NCBI GenBank assembly: GCA_030077755.1
Contig: JAQJZZ010000010.1
Coordinates: 5,270,001-5,334,000, forward strand
Source: Filosporella fistucella
Taxonomy: Eukaryota; Ascomycota; Leotiomycetes; Helotiales
Reading direction: 5' to 3'
Length of the DNA: 64,000 bases
Position 1 is the first letter of the stretch, and each line of letters opens with the position of its first letter. Position numbers and translations under genes: made by a program. A model generated the notes under the pieces. It was not told where the DNA came from. It saw nothing but the letters and a program-made list of their open reading frames with translations, and did no database searches. Positions 34,251 through 46,298 of the stretch are shown piece by piece.

Positions 34251-36863
34251 CTACACACTCCCAACTGGTAGCGGTCCATCGCCCTCACTTTCCTTCCTCG
34301 CCTCCGCGTTCGCAATTGCGCTTTGTAGCGCACTGGTGAGATCGACATGGAAGAGAGGTCTGTTCAAGCCGTTCACGACCGCAGCTCGGCCACGAGTCTT
34401 GACCGCTACACCTTTGATATCTTGACTTGAGACTCCGCTGTCGGAATCAGCTTTGATCTCGTCACCGTCTCTGGTGCGGTGGTCACGAAGTTCTTTCTCG
34501 TTTTCTCTCGCTTGTGCGACTTGAGCAGCTGAGTCTGAACCACCGATCTCTGCGACGCTGAAGATGGATTTCCAACGCTGATGGGTCTCGCCTGGGAGGA
34601 TGGTAGGGTAGCCGAAGCCGGCGGCGACGAGGGCACGCTTGGTCCAGCGGTTGTTGATTGAGGTGAAGTGCCAGTCTACGACTGATGGGGAGGTGTATTT
34701 GTCGAGTTGGTTGCGGACGTCGATGAGTTGTTGGACGGAAGTGATGTCGACGTTATTGACTGAGCTGAAATCGAGGATGATGGCTTTCAGGGTAGGCCGA
34801 TCAGGGTGATCTTCTGGTGCCTTTCCACGGCGTGGTCCAGGGTCATTCCATGGTCTGTCACCTGGACGAGCGTAGTGATCGAGATTCGTCCGGCGGGTTG
34901 TAGCAAAGATGTGATTGGTCAGTTGATCTAGGTAATGATTTGCGTTGGGATAGTTGAAGCCTTCAGAAAATCTGTAGATGAAGATACCCGGGTATGGTGC
35001 CAAGACCTCGATGTCTGGGTTTGTACCATCTGCGTGGTCCAGTGGAAGGAAGACGTTACGAGTAGATGCGTCCTCATGGGTGCCGCCAGACTTGGTGAAG
35101 GTACCGTTATCGGGAGCCAAGAAAGGCTTGCTCTCGTTGCCAATGACTGATTCACCAACCACAGAGTGAATCTTGACCTTGCCCAAGAAACGTCCCTTCG
35201 CTTTCAGAATTCTGAAAATAAGGATGGCGAATGATATACTAATTGTAGTATAAATACCATTTTCGATGGAGGAGAAGATGGTAACAAATACACCGGCGAA
35301 GAAGATAGGTACATCCAATGGGGAGACACGCCAGAATTGATAGACGGTGTTTGGTGGGGTGATAAGATCACCAACGGCATGGATGATGACTCCAGCAAGT
35401 GCTGCATTTGGAATGTAGAAGAACACAGCAGGCAGAGCATAGATCGCCAAGAGAACTACCACGGCAGTAATAACACCTGCGAAAGGGGTACGAACGCCAG
35501 CCTTCGATTTAATAGCAGTTCGGGAAAATGATCCAGTGGCTGGGTATGCTCCAAGGAATGGTCCGAGAATGTTGGTTACTCCAATTGCAACCATTTCTTG
35601 TGAAGGGTTAATAATGTAGTTGTTGATTCTTCCAAATGATTTCGAGATAGCAATGTGTTCGATCAAGAGGACGATAACAGTTGCAGGTAAATCCTTGGCA
35701 AATATTTTGATGATGGAAATGTTGACCTGAGGAACTGCAGCTGCTTTGAAACCTGGACGCTGTTAGTTGGAATTCACACTAGCATTAAGTTGTCTTACCT
35801 CTGGGAACTGTCTTAAGAATCTTGAATTTCGGGGTCTTTCTGTGGTTTCTGTTTACCAGATAACTAATCAAGATGTATAACAGAATGACAAACGCAGTTC
35901 GAAGTGTAGAGACGAAGAAGATTGCCTTTTGACGCGCTGGGTACTTTTTCGCTGCAAATTTGCAGGCCGATCTAATCATGTACAGCATGGCAAGAGCAGT
36001 AATTCCAATTGCAGCGTCCAATTTTGTGTCTGGAAGATGCTTCAAAGTATTGATAAACACTTTGTATGTGGCAGCTCTCGTATCGAAAAGATTGCTGTAG
36101 CCCATGAGTGTTGGAAGCTGGCCAACTGCAATATTGATAGCAGAACCAGTCATGAAGGCCGAAATAGAGGTAAGTGGAATGAGATCCACGATCCACCCAC
36201 AGCGAGCAAGGCCGATAGCTACGATAATACAGCCTGCGATGACAGCAAGTGCTGAAGCAATGACATGACCCTGAATATTTGGGTGTGTCTTCTTGGCTGA
36301 AGTGACAATTTTGCCAACAAGTGTCGACATGACAGCGACGGGCTAGTCGTAAATCAGATATGATTTTCTTGATTGAGAATGTGATACTTACACCAATTGT
36401 AATATCCTTAGAGGTGGCGAAGAACCAGTAGACCAGTACACCCATGAAGGACGAATACAGACCATACTCAGGGGGAAGGCTGGCAAGGCCAGCATATGCC
36501 ATACTCTGGGGAACAACTACGGCACCAATAGTGATACCTGTAAACAAATTAGCAGTTGGATATATACATTTCAACTTCGCTCTTACCAGCTACCATATCT
36601 CCGGCCAGCCATTGTAGGTTGTAGCGATCAATCCAGGCAAGGAATGGAAACAAGGATCGACAGTATTGGACAAGTTCCTGTCCAGAAGGAAGAACATCTT
36701 GTACCCATTCAGCAGTGGTAGGTTCTTCCTCTACGTATGTATCGGCAGTCTGAGTTGAGAAGACTGATTCACCACGGCGAATCTCGTCATTCAGTTCATT
36801 GCGGTAGTTGAGCTTGATTCCAAGAGCCTTGGCCAAACCGTGGCCAATTTTTGTGGCGGCCAT
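34251..36863 (-). CDS. Sulfate permease, SulP family with STAS domain
   Basis: Exons 36863-36587, 36537-36392, 36342-35799 and 35752-34251 (introns 46-49 nt) give 822 residues. The SulP signature follows the second exon join: DMVAGITIGAVVVPQSMAYA, then LPPEYGLYSSF, DITIGPVAVMSTLVG, LTSISAFMTGSA, NILGPFLGAYPATGSFSRTA and IPNAALAGVIIHAVGDL; ten or more membrane spans can be drawn. The cytosolic STAS domain covers about residues 530-690 (PGIFIYRFSEGFNYPNA, LKAIILDFSSVNNVDIT). Length and motifs match fungal SUL1/SUL2 and Neurospora cys-13/cys-14 high-affinity plasma-membrane sulfate importers; which paralogue is not clear. An exact CYS3-type motif about 0.9 kb upstream suggests induction under sulfur limitation. 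Confidence 0.95.
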
Positions 36864-39800
36864 GTCGTGATAATGCTTCTTCGAATGAAGCTTTTGGTGC
36901 AGAAATCCAAGATGCCGAGAAAGCAATTAAGGTAACCAAGAAGCCTGTGATATGCTGTGTAGCACACAACGTGGGCTTGGAGTTCTTGGGAGTGAGCTGA
37001 TGAGGCGTCGACAAGAAAGGACGATGGGAGGAGCAGACCAATCTTTAGAAAGCTGGGTAAAGTCCAAGGTCTTGGGTTCAAGATATTCTCGGATGATATA
37101 CTTTCTGATCTGGGGAACCGCGTCCGTGGAAGCGGGAGACCAGCGGTAAATGCGATATGGCTCTGCCCGCGTGGTGCAGGATTAAGCAAGATTTAGCTTA
37201 GCTAGGGAGAGGCTTGCAAAAGAAAATCTTTCCGGGCGAGGAGGTGGCAGTCCAGGTTGTAGAGGAGAGGCCGACTAGGGTGCAGAGCGATATAAAGTTC
37301 TGGTGTGTTGGATTGCTCGACGCCACCAATAAATTGCGTGCTACCCAGAACGATGTGATTCGTGACGGGACACTCGTGATTTCTTTGAGAATGTAGATCG
37401 GGGGTGAAGAAAGGTAGTGTCACAGGAAAAAGGAAAATCAAAGACAATCCCAGGTCGGCCTGGAAGGAATACGTAGTATGCGGAGAGCAAGTGGTAGTGG
37501 TGATGGTGTTAGAATAGTGTTCTTTATCTCCTGCGAGGAGTTTGGAGGTGAGTGGATGTAGGGTAGAGAATTTGAAATAGTAGGACTGTCGATATGAGTT
37601 CTAGAACAATGCCCTTCTCAGGTAAGATGAGATGGACAAGTGACAAGCTCAAGGGCGGGAAGATGTGTGAGAAGTGAGAAGTAGTGAGTACTGGTGAACC
37701 CGAGGAAAGGTAGAAGGTAGGATATCTAACTACTCAGATCTAGGTACTGATGGTATCATGCGGGTAGCTTAAAAAAAACTAGTTGACTAGTGTTCCTTCT
37801 GTTCAAAGGGTGGCTACTTCGTGTAGCTAATAAGCAGGCAGCTTGGTTTGATATCAAAACCTTCGGACCGGCATCGTCTTCCTGTTTAAGTGTGACGGAG
37901 CAATTGAGGCGCTAAATCAAATATTCAATCCTGTGGTCCATATGGAATATATTCCTCCTACGGACGTCAGACGGAGATCCCAGATTGATTCATGACAGAA
38001 AGCCGCAGCGGAGGCAACATAGACAAGCAGAGAGTGCATGGTAGGGTAGTCGTAGAAGGAGTTCTCCAGCGAATGAGGAACATATCAGCTCTTGCCCAGA
38101 CACACCAGGGACGAGCGACTGGGGGACAATTTGGGTCCGCGTGGGCAGGGACATGATGATTGAGCTGAGAAAATGTCGTTGTGGTCTTGGTGTCGAGCAC
38201 GCCATCCGTTAGTACGGTGTCTGGGTGTGGAGGCAGGTGCAAATGGCAGAGTGGACTAGAAGTGTGAGAGAAAACCCATCGAAGAAACGATAGCGGAGCA
38301 AGTGACGTTTGATAGTTTGTCGGCTCTAGTCTCGCTGTTCCGGCCCACCAAATGAGCTAGAGGAGGTACGTACTGTACAGTACCAGTACACACGTAGATA
38401 ATTTAAATACCTTGATATAGATAGATATCTACATGTACTCTGGAACTTCCGTTTCTACGCAATAATCCATCATGCTCACAAGTCACAATTTCCCTACTTC
38501 CATTGTCTCACTTATCTGCACTTCTCCATTCCCCACTGCAGATTGACTGCATTGGAATCTGCTTTCCCTTTCCACACCTCGGCAGCACATGAACAGCCTT
38601 GCATTCAATCCCGGCCACAGCTGGGCCGCTACAGCGAATCAGAGTCTCAATTTATGATGCAATTTCTAGGGAAAAACGCCCAAAAGCACATCATGAAGTG
38701 CTAGATTCCTCGAGGCTGTACCTCACAAGGAACATGAAAGGATGGACAAGGGGAGCTCTTTCTCTCTTTACCACCTTGACGATGAAAAATAAACCCATCA
38801 ACCTCCCACGCTTTTTCCCGCCATGATCGCCACCTCATTCCTTTTCTTTCATCAAATTATATTATGACATCTCCCTCACCCCATCTCCGTTCCTCTCATC
38901 TTTCCCTCCCGCTCAAGCTCTCGTAATTCATCTCCCCACTGACGAGTCCCTTTATTTCCATCCTACTCCCGATCATTCAACCAACAGTCATGACCGTGAT
39001 GCATTGATCATCTCCGCCATCTCACACATATCGAATTCCACTTACGACATCCAATCCTCGATGCGGCATGAAAAGAATCATCATACAAAAGTCTTATCCT
39101 CGAAGTCCAACGAATACGATTGCCTACATACTCCGTACATGAATGAGTATCCTTTGTCTCACGCTTTTCAGCCCCCGAGATTCTCTCCCGCTTTGTGCAT
39201 ACGCCCGACTGTGAGACCTCGCGCGGTGAAGAGCATTTGACAGGCTGGCATCGCTGAAGAAGAGATATCTGGGTGGCTGCATATGCTAGTGTTCACCTGA
39301 TCCTCCTTATCTATATTCCCGAATTACCATATCTCAAATCTGGAGATGTCTTTGCCTGAGTCGTTGGTCTTGGGGAGCTCACCTCACCGAGTTGATATCT
39401 AGTGACTTATGAAGGACAAAAAGGACAAAAATATCTAGGAATGGTACCATTTCAGAGACTTGGGAGGCTTCGTTCTGCCGAAGTCTTGCAATTGATTCAT
39501 AGGGCTTGATATGACCTGAAAAGAAAAGCCTGAGCGAAAGCACGTAGCTTGTAGTGCTGCTCCGACAGGAGGTAGGTAGGATTTTGATAGTGGTCCCATG
39601 CACTTCTTCGTGAGATGCGGAAGAACGCCAATTCTATCCGTGTGACCAGCTGTACCAGTACAATCTTACTTGCCAATTCAGCTCAGCTCTCTTGCAGCGA
39701 GATATACTGTTTTCACCCCAATTTGGATTGCCGTCAGGATCAGGTGATGATCCACACGTGATAACATCTCCATTCGACGTTTTCATCACTGTTAATCTCT

Positions 39801-40064
39801 GTGACTAGCTCATATGAGATGTATATGAGCCTCTTGTATTTATGATAGCTCGTCGTCTTTGATATCTCTTAATGAAGTATTCTCAAAACGTGATTAACGC
39901 GTCGCGTAAACTGGCAATCGAGAAAAAGTGAAGATGCCTTCAACCTCGGGATCCCAGCCATTCGAAAGGCCGAGAGAAGAAGAATAATTGTAACCGTGAT
40001 TGTTACATCTCGACCCTAAAAGAAGAGCCGAAGATCTTGTGCACATGTCACAGATCTCGAAAGA
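36864..40064. other. Long intergenic region upstream of sulfate permease and BUB2
   Basis: A 3.2-kb divergent region without a supported gene. Frames are short and start mostly at non-ATG codons. It contains the CYS3-like site at 37750-37759, a run of short palindromes around 38365-38440 (TACTGTACAGTACCAGTACA, ATAGATAGATATC), and a pyrimidine-rich tract at 38770-38990 resembling a fungal promoter or 5' UTR. An unannotated transcript there is possible. Confidence 0.45.
37750..37759. promoter_or_regulatory. CYS3/MetR-type binding site
   Basis: The decamer ATGGTATCAT matches the Neurospora CYS3 bZIP consensus ATGRYRYCAT at every position. It lies about 890 bases before the start codon of the sulfate permease, a classical CYS3 target. 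A single match; binding not shown. Confidence 0.5.
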
Positions 40065-41524
40065 ATGTCGAGCTCCCCAACCAAAGAGACTATTCCAAAA
40101 CTAGCCCATCCGCACCTAATCCCCTCACTCAACGACCCTCCAAGTCCAAGGACTCACCGCGCTCTCCGACGTCTTCAATCTGCCCATACTCTAGGACAAT
40201 CGAATCAACCGTCTCTCATATCGCAGCAGCATAGACAAGCGCTTCAGAGAAACCATTCTCCAGCCAGTACTCCACCAATTCCAACCCACAGTCGGGGCAG
40301 ATCAAATAGTGATGCCACCAATATGACGATTCCCAATCCGGGCGCTGCTGCCAGACGTCCAGTTGCAAATAAGAAACCAATTGCAGCGGACGCGCTGTCT
40401 CTTGATCGATTGATTAGAGATGGGCCTCCAGATGGGGATGTGGTTGGCGCATTGGAGAGCACGAGACTGAAGATATTGGATCAGGGCATCAAAAGTGATT
40501 CAGATGGCATGGTATGCTCCCTATTCTACTTGAAAAGGCTATATTAACAACCCAAGTCCTCTCTAAGAATCTACGTCTGGCTCATCCTCCTCAATGCCCC
40601 CGTACTATCCACCGATACATACCTCTCTCTCATTCACCGTGGTGCTTCCCCCGCCTACTCCAAAATCCGTAACGATACCTTTCGCACCCTAGCCACCGAT
40701 CCTCTATTCCGCAGACGTGTATCTGAGGCCTCTCTCATCCGCTTATTGAATGCAGTTGCGTGGAAACTACATGATGCGAAAGAAGAGCGCGCAGAGGAGA
40801 GAGACAAGGCAGCCGGCAATGGGAAAGTGACCAATACAGCGAATGTAAACGGCAGTCCAGAGCTTGTCAACTCATCACCGGCAATGAAGAGTCGTGCTAG
40901 AGCCTTAACGCTCACCACAGAAGGAAGTGAAGCCGGCGCAAGTGAACCAGGTACATACGTCCAAGGAATGAACGTCCTAGCCGCGCCTTTCCTCTACGCC
41001 GCTCGCAGCGAAGCTGAAGCCTTCGTCGCTTTCCACCGCTTCATCACAGTCGAATGCCCCGGATATGTACGTGGAGCTATGGATGGGGTCCATAAAGGTC
41101 TTGCGCTGGTAGACAAGGTTCTCGCGATCGTAGACCCGAAACTGAGTCTCTACCTCATAGGCAAGGGCATGAATGCAGAACTCTATGCTTTCCCTTCCGT
41201 TCTTACACTTTGTGCTTGTACGCCTCCTTTGCCGGAGGTACTACGATTATGGGATTTCTTATTTGCTTATGGAGCGCATTTAAACATTTTGTGTATTGTG
41301 GCTCAATTGGTTATCCTCCGGAATTCCATATTGAGTTCTCCCAGGTACTTCCTTCCTTGGTATCTTGATATTCGATTAAACACAGAACTGACAAGAATAG
41401 CCCCACGAAAATTCTCCGCTCGTTCCCACCCCTTCAAGCAGAGATCGTGAAAGAGGTGACCCTCACACTCATCAAGAAAATCCCTGATGATGTGTACGCT
41501 GAGATTGTATCTCATGCTAAATAA
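40065..41524 (+). CDS. BUB2: TBC-domain GTPase-activating protein Bub2/Cdc16
   Basis: Exons 40065-40511, 40557-41344 and 41401-41524 give 452 residues. After a disordered Ser/Pro-rich N-terminus (about 105 residues) the TBC domain shows the arginine finger motif KIRNDTFRTL, the glutamine finger TYVQGMNVLAAPF, AARSEAEAFVAFHRFI, GYVRGAMDGVHKGLALVDKV, the LWDFLFAYGAHLNIL block and the C-terminal SPTKILRSFPPL. These blocks are those of the spindle-position checkpoint/septation GAP Bub2 (Cdc16 in fission yeast), which works with Bfa1/Byr4 on the Tem1/Spg1 GTPase at spindle pole bodies. An acidic/basic loop (about residues 220-260) interrupts the domain before the YxQ motif, as in other filamentous fungi. 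Confidence 0.93.
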
Positions 41525-42442
41525 AAGCTCTTACCCTCACCACATCTCTATACTCGATAAAAGCATTTGAATGAGTAGTATCACAGGCGTTTTCGGGACA
41601 GGTATCACACTATTGGCATGTTTATGTTTATATTGGGCTTTGGGTATGGGATATGAAGCTGCTGTGTATGAAGTGATTGAAAATGGTATGGATATTCATG
41701 ATTATCTATCTGTTTGGGAAGGGAATGGACTGATTCGGTTGAAATGAGATGGGATGAAAGTATCATGGCTGTAAAAGTATTGTATAGTAGATCAATAATG
41801 AATAATGACCTCCTTATTTCAGCACCTCTCCTATTCTTGCCTTCCCATCAAATAATCACATTTACTATCCAAATATAAACACTCAAATCCAACCCACGTG
41901 TGGCCTACTCTGCATCCCACTTTCACATCCATATTCCATCTCATCTCATCAAATGTATCAACGCACGATACCTAGCCCTAGCTACCCCTCACCACGTGCT
42001 TTAGTAATTGGATCTGCAAGGTACACCTCAATTCTCCCTGCCCTCAAGTCGTCCCGCACTCAACGTCACGGCTCCACTTCCAATCCTAGGTACCGGTCTA
42101 CAGAGCGGATGAGCTTAGTTATTGAAGTAACGAATTTGGTAGTGTATGTATGTAAGAGGCAGGTAGGAAAGTAAGATACTTCCAGAAAGTGGTGGCTAGA
42201 GTGGATTTGTCCATACATCTCCTGCTTCTTACCACGGGATCGGGTTCCCCATCTTTTTAAATGCTGTTTGTTCATCTAGCTACTTAGTACCTTGGACTAG
42301 TCTCCTGCACAAGTTAATTGACTGCTAAAGCACAGAGGTTTGGAAAAATATATAAACCTCTTCCCCTTAACCTATGCTCTCTCCTCACCTTTTCTTCCCT
42401 CGCCGTCTTCCAAAATATATATCACTAAATCTCTTCCTAGCC
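41525..42442. other. Intergenic region between BUB2 and the Aim6-like gene
   Basis: About 0.9 kb. CACGTG-type motifs occur near 41897 and 41994 in front of the Aim6-like gene. No gene supported. Confidence 0.4.
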
Positions 42443-43742
42443 ATGGCTTCTCTCTCCACCCTCCTCTGGATCTCGACTGCGTTGTTGGGATTACAAGTCG
42501 GTGTCCATGCAGAGGTACCGGGAAAGCCGGATGTGGGACCTGGGTTGCAGCAGATTTTGGATAAGGCACATAAGGGGATGTATGATTTTCCTACGAGCTT
42601 TACGCAGGGGATTATTCCGGTGAGTTTTGTGTTTTAAACGCTGGAATTGATGTTGGGATTGCAATTGTTTGACGGACAAGTATTGAGTAAAGATGACCAG
42701 GAGGGCTGTTTCAGATGTGATGAATGCGAGCTGATAGATTACTTATAGAAAGGGATACATTCGCATAATGACTGTAGGTCCTCTCCTGTGCTCAATGAGA
42801 TGATAGCATTAGAATAAGGAAAAGTCAAAAACATCACTAATTCCGCTTAGACTGGAGAGATGTCCCATTCTACAGTGCTCTTAGTGTTGGAGCCATCTCA
42901 ATTGAAGCAGATGTCTGGCTCTACAATGGGACTCTGTATGTTGGGCATGAACAATCTGCTCTCACTCCAGCTCGAACGTTCGAGTCTCTGTACATCAATC
43001 CAATTCTTGATGTGCTTAAGAGGCAGAATCCCGCTTCAAAATTTGTGACTGGGACGAGTAAAAACGGTGTCTTTGATACCAGTTCAGGACAGACTTTGTA
43101 TCTGTTTGTGGACTTGAAAACAGAGGGAAAGAGTACCTGGCCTGTGGTGATCAAGGCTTTGGAGCCACTGTAAGTTCGATTTTCGATTGTTCTTGGGACA
43201 TTTCAGAAAATTGGTGTAGAATGATTTTAGAGAGCCCACAACAGCCTTCCTTTCTCTTGGTGCTTATTCATGATGATACATGGCTGACACACAACAGTCG
43301 CTCAGCAGGATATCTCTCCAGCACAAACGGGACAACATTCACTAGTGGAGCCGTAACAGTAATTGGAACCGGAAACACACCCCTCTCACTTGTTCAACCC
43401 ATTGAATCTAGAGATTATTTCTGGGACGGCCCAATCCCAACGCTCAATAGCACATTCTCTAATATCACCGCTCTTGTCTCTCCCATCGCTTCAGCACAAT
43501 TCAGTTCCAGGGCCGCGTTTGGAGAGGTTCTCGGAACAAGCTTGAACGAGACCCAGCTTGCTACCTTGAGGGCACAGGTAAAAGTTGCGAAAGATAAAGG
43601 AATCAAGACGAGATACTGGGATCAACCTGGATGGCCGATCAGTACTAGAAATGGGATCTGGAGGCAGTTGAGGAGTGAGGGTGTGGATTTGATTAATGTT
43701 GATGACTTGGAGGCTGCTGCCGGCTTTGGAGATTCATGGTAA
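42443..43742 (+). CDS. Aim6-type secreted PLC-like phosphodiesterase
   Basis: Exons 42443-42619, 42749-42773, 42851-43169 and 43298-43742 give 321 residues. The start MASLSTLLWISTALLGLQVGVHA is a signal peptide. The 25-nt second exon encodes KGIHSHND plus one base, the conserved GIHSHNDY motif that carries the catalytic histidine of the Aim6/glycerophosphodiester phosphodiesterase-like TIM barrel. Further landmarks are WRDVPFYSAL, GAISIEADVWLYNGTLYVGH, TLYLFVDLKTEG, KTRYWDQPGWP and GVDLINVDDLEAA. The family (altered inheritance of mitochondria 6 in yeast) is poorly understood; a phosphodiesterase activity is inferred from fold. Several NxS/T sites fit a secreted or wall protein. Confidence 0.9.
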
Positions 43743-44440
43743 TGTAATATTTAAATCTGGGACGGACCCTGAGGGCAATGAAGGTTACCTAAGACAAGTT
43801 TAAGATAAGGGCATAATTCATTGAGGGAGTAAACTTCCTGTGGAAGTATAACAGGCCTTTTAGCAGAGGCATGCTGAAAATGGAAGGACCGAGTGAGTCC
43901 CAGGTCACAGGAAGTAAGTACTGTTGGCGACTTATTTTCTCTACTTCACAACAGCTTCTTTATCTATAATTATCGAATTGCTACTTTTCGACATTCGAAC
44001 GGAGATCAAATGTCTCTTCAACTACATTAACACTAGGATATTATATCTTCATTCTTTGAGCGAGGCGCGATTTTCGTGGGCTAAAACCAAACTTTAGTGT
44101 TGTACGAAGTTCTGAATCTTCAGATTATGCCCCTACTTTCAATCCTTATTCTGGAGAATTGGTGAAAAAATATGGTAGGTCTCCTTTTCTCCTCACATTA
44201 GTCTCCACTAATTTGGTGAAGCTCGACAAAAGTCAACAATTGTCTATCATTTCGGAACCTGACCCTGGATCATATTGCTCCAAGGCTGAATCCAAGACAC
44301 TACCACGAAAAGCTGAAAAATATTCTACTAGGTGGTGGAGGAACCGTGGTAATCATTGGGGCTGGTCCTCTCACCGAGAAGGGGGAACGAAGATCAGGTC
44401 CGGTAGAGACGGTGACGTGAACTCAGAGAGCAAGAAAGCC
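43743..44440. other. Intergenic region, possible 5' exon
   Basis: The open frame of the next gene extends upstream to 44159 without an ATG, and a nearby ATG at about 44127 begins a hydrophobic leader MPLLSILILEN in another frame. A spliced first exon is possible but unresolved. Confidence 0.3.
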
Positions 44441-45388
44441 ATGTATGACAGTGGTTTGAATGATATGGATAGACGAAAATTCAAGTATGGCACAAAGGAG
44501 CGGGGGGGAAATGATCGGAGATCGATTAGCGGAACGCTATCAGTCCAGTCAATGAAATGGCAATCCGAGAAGGACAGCCGCTCTCGGGACAAGCAAGCCC
44601 CGTATTCGAGGAGCTGCTCACCGGTTGTTCAGAGGACTAAAGACAAAATCAGTTCAAGATTCAGCTCTACAGAGTACAGCACACACAGAGAGGGAAGAAA
44701 TTCTAGCGGCGATTCACACAGTAGCAAATCCATTCAGCGGCTTCCCGACTCTCATTCCATGAGAGACATTACCGAAATATCCTGCAAGGAGAGGGAGAAA
44801 GGGGAAAACCTGAGTTGCGAGACGAAGTATGTAGGAAGGCCAGAAGTTCAAGAGAGCCACCAAGCATCACTTTCAACTTTTGGCATGCTTGAGACATGGG
44901 GGCAAAATAGAGACCAAAGGCCATACAGCCCAAAATTCTCCGTGAATAACTCTCCTTCGCCCAAAGCTATAGCTCAATCCACCGACAAGAGAAGAAGGAG
45001 TCTATATCGAAGGAGTGACTTGAAGGTACTTCAACAATCTTCTGACTCCGAGTCATCTCGCCTCAGCAACCGGCGACCGCACTTTACCAACATAAATCCC
45101 TTCGGTATCCCGATATCAGAACTGATCTCCACTACTATAATGTATGACGAGATGGTTCTTTCTTTCTTCGAAGGAATGAGCCCTCAACAAATTTGGGAAT
45201 TCAAATATGGATATGGGAGACCGATTCCAAAATTCAGGCGTGGCGTTCGATTCCCATCTACAAAACCAGAGAAGGCAGAGGCAATTGGCAAGACTGTTAC
45301 AGATACACGAGGAAGGAGATCATCCGCTCCGTCCCCAGAACCCATGCAGGAGGTGGGGACGCTTTCGCTCTGTGTGAGGACCAAATAG
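44441..45388 (+). CDS. Hypothetical Ser/Arg/Lys-rich protein
   Basis: The frame is open from 44159 to 45388 (409 codons); the first in-frame ATG is at 44441, giving 315 residues, so the annotated start is the conservative one. Composition is highly polar (Ser, Arg, Lys, Glu, Gln), probably disordered. A single compact segment near the C-terminus looks folded: NPFGIPISELISTTIMYDEM, LSFFEGMSPQQIWEFKYGYG and RRGVRFPS. That block is the best query for homologues. No signal peptide from the ATG used. Function unknown. Confidence 0.5.
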   Translation: MYDSGLNDMDRRKFKYGTKERGGNDRRSISGTLSVQSMKWQSEKDSRSRDKQAPYSRSCSPVVQRTKDKISSRFSSTEYSTHREGRNSSGDSHSSKSIQRLPDSHSMRDITEISCKEREKGENLSCETKYVGRPEVQESHQASLSTFGMLETWGQNRDQRPYSPKFSVNNSPSPKAIAQSTDKRRRSLYRRSDLKVLQQSSDSESSRLSNRRPHFTNINPFGIPISELISTTIMYDEMVLSFFEGMSPQQIWEFKYGYGRPIPKFRRGVRFPSTKPEKAEAIGKTVTDTRGRRSSAPSPEPMQEVGTLSLCVRTK

Positions 45389-46298
45389 ATAAACAAAACC
45401 ACTAATGTCGAGTATGGTAGAGAGATGAAAGTCTGTAAAACTTCGCAATGCAGGTAATTCCAGGAGCAAGGAAAAATTGTAGACTAGTGTGTCCATAAGG
45501 GTAGTGTTAGGATGCTACAACGTTCGTTTAATAATCGACTTGATTCCCCAAATCCAACTTGCCACAATGGAATATGAATTCAGGCTTCATCATGGTGAGA
45601 CAAGCTCTCTCCTTGTGTCGACATACCTGTTGATGGACAAAGGTATAGATAATATGGTAAAGGATTGTGCTTTGACTGTAAGAACAGAAAGCAGTGAGGA
45701 GTTTAACGAAAACACCCTTATAATATTTGAGTCAGCCTGACATCAACTTTCAATGCATGTCGAGAACATCTCCAATCCAATGGCAAAAATTGTGGGTATC
45801 TCCTACCAGCCTATTGAACTCATGCGAGAGGCTCTCTCACGTCTCCCACTAAAAAGACAAGAGCCAATTGTGAGTTCGATTTTCTTCAACCAGAAGCTGC
45901 TTAACCTCCACATCTATCTCATAGACAAACATCTCACGCACGGAACACTGATCAAGATCTCGTCACTCAACCCTTTCATTAACTATTATCTATCACACCT
46001 ACATGAATCGTGACACTCATCTCATGAAACCACGTTTCTTTTCCAATACCCTCATGCACCCGCCCATCCCTCAAGACAACTACCAATGCGCACTCATCCC
46101 AAATTTCATCATCCTGCGTGAAAACAAAAAAGACGAAGAATGCAGTAAAAAGAATGGTATCATCGCTGTGCTAAAAAGACATCCGCGCAATCAATGCTCG
46201 CTCCCCTTTTGTATTTGAGAAAAGAAAGGATAGGGAAAGATGAAGAGGAGATGGGTATCAAGGTATCCAGTCCAGTCAGGTGCCACAGGGATATGCTC
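45389..46298. other. Spacer between converging genes
   Basis: About 0.9 kb. Three short consecutive frames (45489-46218) have no recognisable domain or splice logic; probably UTR and chance ORFs. Confidence 0.4.
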
